From Ruminiclostridium sp. (GTDB lineage: Bacteria > Bacillota > Clostridia > Oscillospirales > Ruminococcaceae), in NCBI GenBank assembly GCA_017942025.1, contig JAGAVH010000043.1, positions 1 through 38,831 of the forward strand: a DNA stretch of 38,831 nucleotides, read 5' to 3'. The notes under the pieces are model-generated. The model saw only the letters and a list, made by a program, of their open reading frames with translations, did no database searches and was not told the origin of the DNA. This document shows, piece after piece, positions 33,901-38,831 of the stretch. Position 1 is the first letter of the stretch; every line of letters starts with the position of its first letter. Both the position numbers and the translations under genes were made by a program.

Positions 33901-34594
33901 TGCTCAGACAACCACAGGTATGAGCTTTAGCTGGGATGCTCTGAAGCATATGGACGAGGACGCCGTATATATCTGGATGAACGGCGAGGATCATATTCTC
34001 GAAGTAACCGACGCAAACGGCAATACAGCTACTCTCGACCTTGTATTCCATCCCGGCGCAGGCGTATGGAAATTAAGAGGCGAGCCTGCACCTCCCGATG
34101 CAGAAAAGCCCGAATACTCTGACGGTGTTGTGCCCCCCGACTATCCCGGAAAGCCTGTCCCGAATCCTGTTCCCGAAAAAGAACAGTCGGCAGCATGCAA
34201 GGGAATAATACTGCAGATAGGCGCATACAGCGAAAATATATTTGTGGTGCCTCAGTTCTATTTCTCGGCAAAAGCGCTGAAAATGGGAGAACTGGATATT
34301 TCCACCCGTCCTGCCGCAAACGATACTATTGATAAGGTTGACGGAATGGTAAAGAGAGTGTCGATGATGCGCAGTACCTACGGAGCTATCACCAACTGTC
34401 TTGAACATACCGTAAGCAATCTTGTGAATACGGCAGAAAATACAACCGCCTCAGAAAGCCAGATAAGAGATACCGATATGGCGACTGAGATGGTTGAATA
34501 TACTAAAAACAACATACTGGCGCAGGCAAGCCAGGCGATACTTGCCCAGACCAACGGCAATATGTCAAAGCTGCTGAGCATTATACAGCAATAG
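30986..34594 (+). CDS. Giant proteolytic flagellin (flagellinolysin-like) with a beta-helix module
   Basis: A 1202-residue flagellin. The N-terminal D0/D1 (about 1-145) has KLASGLQINKSADNAAGLAI and GEGALGEVHSILQRIREMAV. The C-terminal D1/D0 (about 1085-1202) has GIILQIGAY, AIDK-like TIDKVDGMV and NILAQASQAILAQTNG. The variable region holds a metalloprotease of about 370 residues with H304-E-M-V-H308 and E338 (MWFIEGMAQ), the zinc ligands and catalytic Glu305 of a gluzincin. A Gly-rich region (about 555-915) follows, with repeats such as ITINGGTVTATGG...GAGIGGG about 28-30 residues apart, predicted to be a beta-helix. An Ig-like part and a Pro-rich stalk (about 1040-1078) come next. There is no signal peptide, as expected for flagellar export. 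Proteolytic flagellins are known from Clostridium haemolyticum and relatives; the beta-helix addition is unusual. Confidence 0.92.
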   Translation: MRLDSLSSVKANNSIKKTNFRVCKNTEKLASGLQINKSADNAAGLAISEKMRSIIRGLNQSHDNTNEGIDLVNVGEGALGEVHSILQRIREMAVQSANATYMDEVDREALQSELDALRYEVDRIAGSTEFNGIKLFQDEGYDSEYELTGYWSRFNTMFDDIYSSTRYMETPLQTLLSQTKPGETNIIYTEIIHDFTTTQQPDGSNSFTGTDKTLADTLKASIVPNVVSSIVSRYPAFSYLNGTNLGIGLNLYSDASSSTLAYVRAGAGISAGTGFKHYQLAVNTAKVDLSTEAGRSDLERTIAHEMVHAFMDEAMASGMFGVADDGASVTRFPMWFIEGMAQTASGPGNWVEYGLGLDESSTAADISAALAQSDARLSLSASSTLAQYGTGYLASMYLGYKAYTSDGGTVNMDSPSLSASAISTGVSRILFDITAGNSLSDTIAKYTDYASLSDFESGFANDDDVIQFIQELLKYTADGKGGLISGDLADTNPVPNNDLTGIKLFELNPDNQTVKNFYPDDVNIFSGGSAIDGGVPPIDSLDPPDEDVPTIMYPIDIFTVTGGTEGVDWKFDTATGVLNILTGTDMTISGGSKDGTYFGRIVIADNIGDVNITLDEVNIDMTMEDGTHSGIYTGDGNNVNLTLKDGSTSTVMGGGRAAGIQLSEGGAGTTLVINGNGELNAHGGSESFYGGAAIGNSYGKGGYGNNIIINSGTINAEGGYGAAAIGAAERSNLGDITINGGDITAVADHHGAGIGGGWTPSNIGNITITGGNILASGVEHGTGIGGGCRGTVGDITISGDDTVVVALGGHEGAAIGASWEGKAGTITIDGGTVTATGGRKGAGIGSGLDATGGDIIINGGTVTATGATDAAGIGSGRGASNTGIYINGGTVTATGGLTNGGGNIGAYLPQADKSAPPEAAPLEIAPGLTIKAGESGEGLYNTTGAVSPDGTPIFSFKLDSSLLPDGFTFPVSAQTTTGMSFSWDALKHMDEDAVYIWMNGEDHILEVTDANGNTATLDLVFHPGAGVWKLRGEPAPPDAEKPEYSDGVVPPDYPGKPVPNPVPEKEQSAACKGIILQIGAYSENIFVVPQFYFSAKALKMGELDISTRPAANDTIDKVDGMVKRVSMMRSTYGAITNCLEHTVSNLVNTAENTTASESQIRDTDMATEMVEYTKNNILAQASQAILAQTNGNMSKLLSIIQQ

Positions 34595-35086
34595 CGGTCG
34601 GTGACCGCTGACAATTCCGCCTGCGGTCGGTGACCGCTGACGGTTCCGCCTTTAAATATGTTTGTGGTCGGCGTAACCTCGTGGACGGCGGTTTCACATA
34701 TTGGTTGCGTCTCAAAGCCTTCTCCCTCGGGAGAAGGTGTCACCGCAGGTGACGGATGAGGGGAAAATAATAAATTGAAATTTGTCGGCGGGTTGCACCA
34801 TCAAAAATGCGGTAATTTATGCGGGGCGTCGGGGACGTCGCCCCTACATTTTCCCTATAAATTCTTGAGGTAATTCAAAATAATAAAAGGCTCGCAATCT
34901 CCGTATTACACGGGGCTTGGGGCGAAGCCCCAAACAAGGTCGCAGGGGCGGTAGCCCCCGATTTTTCCCCCTTTCCTCAGGGGAAAGGGGGTTAGGGGGA
35001 TTGGGGCTACAATAACCCGAGCGGAGCGACAAATTGTAGTTTTGCGGTCGGTGACCGCCGACAATTTTACCATTACATATAAACAG
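34595..35086. repeat. Non-coding repeat block downstream of the flagellin gene
   Basis: No gene is seen. The hairpin GCGGTC/GACCGC with a GGT loop occurs three times (near 34595, 34624 and 35044), the first abutting the flagellin stop. 34648-34708 is the second copy of the 61-base element at 2372-2432. CTTCTCCCTCGGGAGAAGG followed by GTCACCGCAGGTGAC is a common repeat type in gut Clostridia. 34945-35042 is an inverted copy of the element at 2439-2540. Confidence 0.8.
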
Positions 35087-35115
35087 AAAAGACGGCTTTC
35101 GCCGTCTTTTCCGTT
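35087..35115. terminator. Bidirectional terminator at the htrA 3' end
   Basis: AAAAGACGGC (35087-35096) pairs with GCCGTCTTTT (35101-35110) around TTTC. A/T runs in both arms let it act for htrA (minus) and for transcripts from the left. Confidence 0.8.
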
Positions 35116-35149
35116 TTGGGAGTTATTTTATGAAAGTTTCTTGTACGCA

Positions 35150-36526
35150 TTACTGAAGGTTAAGCTCTGAAAGCTCTACCGTTATTTTTGTTTCCTTATA
35201 CTTACCTGTGATGTTTGCACGATATACAGTAAGCTCTACCGTATCGCCCACATTATTCTTTACCACCTCTGTCTGGATAGCATTTATTGTGGGAGTGAGC
35301 ACGCCGTTTACTGCCACTATCACATCGCCTTCTTTAAGACCGCTCTTTGCAACGGGTTTATCCTCTGCAATGTAGGAAACATATACGCCTGCATGGGGGA
35401 TACCCTCGCGCTGTGCGTTATATTCGCTGATATCCTGACCGTTTATTCCAAGTCCGGGACGATTTGTAACATAACCATGCACCATAAGGTCGTTTATAAC
35501 AGGCTTTGCCTCGTCAATGGAAATAGCGAAGCCGATATTTTCGACGCTTGCCGTTCCGCCTGTAGAAACAAGCTTGTAGTCAATAATTCCGATTACGTTG
35601 CCGTACATATCAAAAAGTGCGCCGCCGCTGTTACCTGAGTTTATAGCCGCGTCAATCTGAATACTGCTACAGCCGTATCCACTGCCTGAGTATGCCGCTC
35701 TGCCAAGTCCTGATACGATACCCTTTGTAAGAGTGCTTACAAGAGATTTGGGGTTACCGAGTACGCATATATCCTGACCTACTCTTACATTTCCGGAATC
35801 GCCGAGCAAAGCATACTTGAAAGGCTCGTCACGGGTTATCTTGATTACCGCAAGGTCGGTGGAGGTATCGCTTCCGATAATGGTAGCCTCATACTCGTGA
35901 GTTATCTCGTCATTTTCGTAATCATATACTACCGCTGTCATTTTTGACGCGTTTGCTACTACGTGTGCATTGGTTACTATATATCCGTCTGCTGTAAAGA
36001 CAACGCCGCTTGCCGAGCCCGAAAGCACCGGCTCCTTATAGCCCTGCACATCCTGATAGTTATAAAGAAGTACGACTGTATCCTTTACCTTTGCGTAAAG
36101 CTCCTCAGCATTCAGAAGATAGCTGTTGTTTGCGTCGTTTATCTTTGTTTCATCAAGAGGTCTGGGGTCTGAATTCTTTGATGTATCTATAGTGGTTTCA
36201 GGTCTTGGGATATTGCTTTCGGTAGCGGAATTGCTATCCTCCTTGTTTTCGCCGGGAACTTCGTTTCCGCTTATTACAGGTAATGAAACCGTACCGATAT
36301 TGTTTCCTATTACAGAACCTGCAAAGCCTGCAACACCGCCTACCACAAGAGCAGTTGCTATGATACCTGCCACAAAGCCTGCCTTGCTCTCCTTTTTGGG
36401 CTGAGGCTGAGGCTGATTCATAACAGGCTCACTATAATTGTTGACGCCGTAGGGCTGATTATAATTCTGATTATAGCCGTTATTGTAACCGCTGTTATAT
36501 CCGTTGTTGAAGTTATTCTCGTTCAC
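35150..36526 (-). CDS. HtrA/DegP-like membrane-anchored serine protease with PDZ domain
   Basis: A quality-control protease at the cell surface. I chose the GTG at 36526 (458 residues); the upstream ATG at 36535 abuts its own AAAGG and would have no spacing, whereas the GTG is 9 bases from it. The N terminus is a cytoplasmic Asn/Tyr/Gln-rich tract, then one transmembrane helix (about 51-72) and a Ser/Pro/Glu-rich linker. The trypsin-like domain has H188 (VTNAHVV), D224 (STDLAVIKI) and S300 (NSGNSGGALFD). A PDZ domain (about 350-445) follows, with GVYVSYI and GLKEGDVIVAVNG. The length fits Firmicutes HtrA proteins. Confidence 0.94.
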   Translation of the reverse strand: MNENNFNNGYNSGYNNGYNQNYNQPYGVNNYSEPVMNQPQPQPKKESKAGFVAGIIATALVVGGVAGFAGSVIGNNIGTVSLPVISGNEVPGENKEDSNSATESNIPRPETTIDTSKNSDPRPLDETKINDANNSYLLNAEELYAKVKDTVVLLYNYQDVQGYKEPVLSGSASGVVFTADGYIVTNAHVVANASKMTAVVYDYENDEITHEYEATIIGSDTSTDLAVIKITRDEPFKYALLGDSGNVRVGQDICVLGNPKSLVSTLTKGIVSGLGRAAYSGSGYGCSSIQIDAAINSGNSGGALFDMYGNVIGIIDYKLVSTGGTASVENIGFAISIDEAKPVINDLMVHGYVTNRPGLGINGQDISEYNAQREGIPHAGVYVSYIAEDKPVAKSGLKEGDVIVAVNGVLTPTINAIQTEVVKNNVGDTVELTVYRANITGKYKETKITVELSELNLQ

Positions 36527-36568
36527 AAAAAGCATCCTTTCTCATCAGTCGTTTTATTCTATGCTTAA

Positions 36569-36602
36569 AGTATATCCCTGCTATGTGAAAATATCGTGAA
36601 AA
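36569..36602 (-). promoter_or_regulatory. htrA promoter region with 11-bp-spaced direct repeats
   Basis: TATACT on the minus strand (36574-36569) is a -10 without a good -35. In its place are two direct repeats, GTGAAAA on the plus strand at 36585-36591 and 36596-36602, offset by 11 bases, about one helical turn. That layout is typical of response-regulator activators, and htrA genes of Firmicutes are often under two-component control. Confidence 0.45.
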
Positions 36603-36649
36603 CCGATAGAAATTAGATAAATAATTGGATTAAAAAAGTAAAATAAATG

Positions 36650-36678
36650 TGGACTTTTTATGACAGCTATGTTATACT
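36650..36678 (+). promoter_or_regulatory. Promoter of the small gene at 36718
   Basis: TGGACT (36650-36655), 17 bp, TATACT (36673-36678). Confidence 0.6.
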
Positions 36679-36717
36679 TTTAAAAAAGAGCTATCTTTTG
36701 TAAAAGGAGATAATGCC

Positions 36718-37080
36718 ATGTTCGGATTTCTGAAAAAAAGCAAAGCCCTTGCCGATCCGCCTCTTGCCAAAAAAGCAAAGGCTATGCCCTATACCAAGAA
36801 GGTGCAGTTCTGCTACCTGAAGCTTCAGGAGCTTACAACACAACTTGAAGAGGATACAGCAAGCGTTCTCACCTTAACGCCTGTCAATTATTATGCGGAA
36901 AAGAACCGCTATTATCAGTGTGTGTTCTATCACAATGACGATTACAGCGAGATATTTATGAATTTTGAGCTTTACGAAAATGATATCAGAAAAAGCTCAA
37001 CACCCTTTTACAGCATAGATATGGAGCTTTATTCAAAAATTCTGCTGAAGTTCGGACAAAAGCCGATAAACTACAGATGA
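36718..37080 (+). CDS. Small conserved-looking protein of unknown function
   Basis: A 120-residue protein with a clear AAAGGAGA ribosome site, promoter and terminator, so it is a real single-gene unit. The N terminus is basic (FGFLKKSKALADPPLAKKAKAM). The rest looks like a mixed alpha/beta fold with YYQCVFYHNDDYSEIFMNF. There is no signal peptide or membrane segment. I do not recognise a family and give no function. Confidence 0.75.
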   Translation: MFGFLKKSKALADPPLAKKAKAMPYTKKVQFCYLKLQELTTQLEEDTASVLTLTPVNYYAEKNRYYQCVFYHNDDYSEIFMNFELYENDIRKSSTPFYSIDMELYSKILLKFGQKPINYR

Positions 37081-37083
37081 ATT

Positions 37084-37110
37084 AAAACCCGCCGTTGAAG
37101 GCGGGTTTTA
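37084..37110. terminator. Bidirectional terminator between the small gene and tyrS
   Basis: AAAACCCGCC (37084-37093) and GGCGGGTTTT (37100-37109) form a perfect 10-bp stem with T/A runs on both sides. It serves the two convergent genes. Confidence 0.88.
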
Positions 37111-37118
37111 TTCGTTTT

Positions 37119-38330
37119 TTATAATGTTATCTTGTGGTAATTCTTCTTACCCTTCTTGATAACTGCGTATTCGCCGATTTCAATCATCGCCATAGGATCG
37201 GTTATCTTTTCATCGTTTACAGATACGCCGCCGCCGGTAACGTTTGTTCTTGCATCTCTCTTTGAGGGGCAGAGCTTTGTTGCAACAAGAGCGTCAAGAA
37301 TACCCACCTTGCCATCCTGTACCATTTCGGCAGGGATTACTGTTGTAGGCATATCACCGCTGACGCCTGCACCGCCGAAGAGCGCCTTTGCCGCGTCAAG
37401 TGCCTTGTTAGCTTCTTCTTCGCCGTGTACAAGCTTTGTAAGCTCAAAAGCGAGAATTTCCTTTGCCTTGTTGAGCTGTGCGCCTTCCCAGCTCTCCATA
37501 GCTCTGATTTCTTCTAAAGGTAAGAAGGTCAGCATCTTGATGCACTTCATAACATCGGCGTCCGCTACGTTTCTCCAGTACTGGAAGAACTCGAAAGGAC
37601 TTGTCTTTTCTGCGTCAAGCCATACAGCACCCTTTTCTGTTTTACCCATCTTCTTGCCTTCGGAGTTTAAAAGAAGTGTGATGGTCATAGCGTAAGCATC
37701 CTTGCCCAGCTTCTTTCTGATAAGCTCAGTACCGCCCAGCATATTGCTCCACTGGTCGTCGCCGCCGAACTGCATATTACAGCCGTAGTCCTTGTACAGC
37801 TTGTAGAAGTCATAGCTCTGCATAATCATGTAGTTGAATTCGAGGAAGGAAAGTCCCTTTTCCATTCTCTGCTTGTAGCACTCTGCTGTAAGCATCTTGT
37901 TTACTGAGAAGCAAGCGCCTACCTCACGCAGTACCTCAACATAGTTTAAATCTAAAAGCCAGTCAGCGTTGTTTACAAGCATTGCCTTACCTTCGGAAAA
38001 GTCAATAAAACGGCTCATCTGCTTCTTGAAGCATTCGATGTTGTGGTCGATATCCTCCTTTGTGAGCATCTTTCTCATATCGGTCTTGCCCGAAGGATCG
38101 CCTATCATACCTGTACCGCCGCCGAGAAGAGCAATAGGCTTATTGCCTGCCATCTGTAATCTCTTCATAAGGCAAAGCGCCATAAAGTGACCTACGTGTA
38201 AAGAATCTGCTGTAGGGTCAAAGCCAATGTAGAAGGTTGCTTTTCCGTTGTCTATCATCTCACGGATTTCTTTTTCGTCTGTAACCTGTGCGATGAGTCC
38301 TCTTTCAATAAGCTCGTCGTAAATTTTCAT
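37119..38330 (-). CDS. tyrS: Tyrosyl-tRNA synthetase
   Basis: Charges tRNA-Tyr. The 403 residues fit bacterial TyrRS with a C-terminal S4 RNA-binding domain. The class I signatures are HVGH (45-48) and KMGKT (227-231). The tyrosine pocket shows [15 protein letters not shown] and QSYDFY, and GGDDQWSN lies at 189-196. The S4 part ([20 protein letters not shown]) is at the end. A ribosome site (AAAGGATAT) precedes the ATG. Only about 88 bases separate it from the upstream tRNA-Thr, with no room for a T-box leader. Confidence 0.97.
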   Translation of the reverse strand: MKIYDELIERGLIAQVTDEKEIREMIDNGKATFYIGFDPTADSLHVGHFMALCLMKRLQMAGNKPIALLGGGTGMIGDPSGKTDMRKMLTKEDIDHNIECFKKQMSRFIDFSEGKAMLVNNADWLLDLNYVEVLREVGACFSVNKMLTAECYKQRMEKGLSFLEFNYMIMQSYDFYKLYKDYGCNMQFGGDDQWSNMLGGTELIRKKLGKDAYAMTITLLLNSEGKKMGKTEKGAVWLDAEKTSPFEFFQYWRNVADADVMKCIKMLTFLPLEEIRAMESWEGAQLNKAKEILAFELTKLVHGEEEANKALDAAKALFGGAGVSGDMPTTVIPAEMVQDGKVGILDALVATKLCPSKRDARTNVTGGGVSVNDEKITDPMAMIEIGEYAVIKKGKKNYHKITL

Positions 38331-38418
38331 TTTTATATATCCTTTCTTTTGTTTTCAGATATCGGGTTTTGTCATATTTTTTTCTTACATTACTGATAAC
38401 AAACCCGACAGAGGGCTT
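38331..38418 (-). promoter_or_regulatory. tRNA-Thr to tyrS spacer with an imperfect hairpin
   Basis: On the minus strand CGGGTTTGTTATCA can pair imperfectly with TATGACAAAACCCG, with an A-rich stretch in the loop. It may be a processing site or weak attenuator between tRNA-Thr and tyrS. No T-box (AGGGTGG-type) motif is seen. Confidence 0.35.
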
Positions 38419-38494
38419 TGGTGCTTGTGACAGGGCTCGAACCTGCGACCTGCTCATTACGAATGAGCTGCACTACCATCTGTGCTACACAAGC
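38419..38494 (-). tRNA. tRNA-Thr (anticodon CGU)
   Basis: On the minus strand the acceptor arms GCTTGTG/CACAAGC pair, the D arm is GCACAGATGGTAGTGC, and the anticodon arm GCTCA/TGAGC has loop TTCGTAA (anticodon CGT, threonine ACG). The T arm is GCAGGTTCGAGCCCTGT. The CCA end is encoded (38419-38421). The length is 76 nt. It is followed on the same strand by tyrS. Confidence 0.95.
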
Positions 38495-38515
38495 ATATTA
38501 AATTTTTTATAAACT

Positions 38516-38635
38516 TTTTGTGTATGCAGGTCGGCGACCTGCTCATATACGGTCAGAAATATAGTCGCATTGCTCGGCAGTCGCCGTCGCACTTCTCCTT
38601 ATTTCTTCCCTTCGAATGCTCCCTTTTTCCGCCAC
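38516..38635. repeat. Tandem repeat copy 1 (120 bp)
   Basis: It matches 38712-38831 with a single difference (C38568 versus T38764), at an offset of 196 bases. It includes the hairpin GCAGGTC-GGC-GACCTGC near the tRNA-Thr side. On the minus strand, TGAGCAGGTCGC near its edge repeats the anticodon-to-variable part of tRNA-Thr. Confidence 0.93.
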
Positions 38636-38656
38636 CGGCGGCGGTCGCATTCTCAG

Positions 38657-38691
38657 CAAATGAGCTGCACTACCACCTGTGCTACTGGGGC
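38657..38691 (-). pseudogene. 5' fragment of a tRNA-Thr-like gene
   Basis: On the minus strand GCCCCAGTAGCACAGGTGG begins a 35-base match to the 5' half of tRNA-Thr (acceptor strand, D arm, start of the anticodon arm; GTAGCACAGRTGGTAGTGC is shared). After CTCATTTGC the tRNA pattern breaks down and runs into the repeat. The anticodon arm has lost loop bases and there is no T arm or acceptor 3' strand, so it cannot be a working tRNA. Confidence 0.8.
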
Positions 38692-38711
38692 ATATTTAAT
38701 TATTATTTTAG

Positions 38712-38831
38712 TTTTGTGTATGCAGGTCGGCGACCTGCTCATATACGGTCAGAAATATAGTCGTATTGCTCGGCAGTCGCCGTCGCACTTCTCCTTATTT
38801 CTTCCCTTCGAATGCTCCCTTTTTCCGCCAC
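38712..38831. repeat. Tandem repeat copy 2 (cut by the window end)
   Basis: The second copy of the 120-base repeat, truncated at the window edge. With the AT-rich spacer and tRNA fragment it defines a 196-base unit, so further copies may follow outside. Confidence 0.93.

Noticed and set aside
30986-34594. Assembly artefact fusing a flagellin to a protease and an adhesin
   Set aside because: One open frame spans 1202 codons, the C-terminal flagellin end is intact, and this architecture (flagellin with a gluzincin in the variable region) is known.
38331-38418. T-box riboswitch upstream of tyrS
   Set aside because: The spacer to tRNA-Thr is only about 88 bases and contains no T-box motif or specifier loop.
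38657-38691. Functional second tRNA (Thr or Ala)
   Set aside because: Only the 5' half is present; the T arm and the 3' acceptor strand are missing.

Overview
The window looks like the chromosome of a low-to-mid GC, motile, Gram-positive gut-type Clostridia, most like the Ruminococcus/Oscillospiraceae group. This rests on the gene set (RNase Y, FabK, DegV, VTC-DUF4956-Cthe_2159 cluster, NPxTG-anchored surface protease), AGGAGG-type ribosome sites, consensus sigma-A promoters, CCA-encoded tRNAs, and dense palindromic repeats between genes. No species name can be read from it.

Layout. 1-620: hairpin array, tRNA-Leu(CAA), and divergent promoters. 620-2218: rny. 2219-2757: GC-rich dispersed repeats. 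2758-4650 (minus): a zinc-ribbon/DUF2089-like protein and a SLOG-family (DUF1273) protein. 4741-15623 (minus): type II fatty acid synthesis genes in transcription order fabH, fabK, [transposase-like relic], [cell-wall papain-like protease], fabG, fabF, accB, fabZ, accC, accD, accA, then acpP from its own promoter. 15899-20783 (plus, divergent): fabD, a PAP2 phosphatase, aroE, aroK, an amidohydrolase and a fumarase alpha subunit, packed as one operon. 20988-23703: transglutaminase-like lipoprotein, trmL, degV. 24293-26401: a methyl-accepting chemotaxis protein between two inverted copies of a hairpin-array repeat. 26963-30267 (minus): VTC polyphosphate-polymerase-like protein, DUF4956 membrane protein, Cthe_2159-type beta-helix lipoprotein. 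30579-34594: a zinc-ribbon protein and a giant flagellin, preceded by a SigD-type -10. 34595-35110: repeats. 35150-38330: HtrA protease, a small unknown protein and tyrS. 38419-38831: tRNA-Thr(CGU) and a decaying tandem duplication of a tRNA unit.

The standout gene is the 1202-residue flagellin. It has normal flagellin ends, but its variable region carries a gluzincin-type metalloprotease motif (HEMVH, then Glu 30 residues on), a long Gly-rich beta-helix-like domain and a proline-rich stalk. It fits the known proteolytic flagellins (flagellinolysins), with an added adhesin-like module I do not recognise from that family. Other notable points: a family of modular hairpin arrays abutting stop codons of unrelated genes in sense orientation; a fatty acid operon in which the usual places of fabD and acpP are vacant and a protease plus transposase-like relic sit at the fabD position; and a tRNA-Thr tandem duplication running off the window end.
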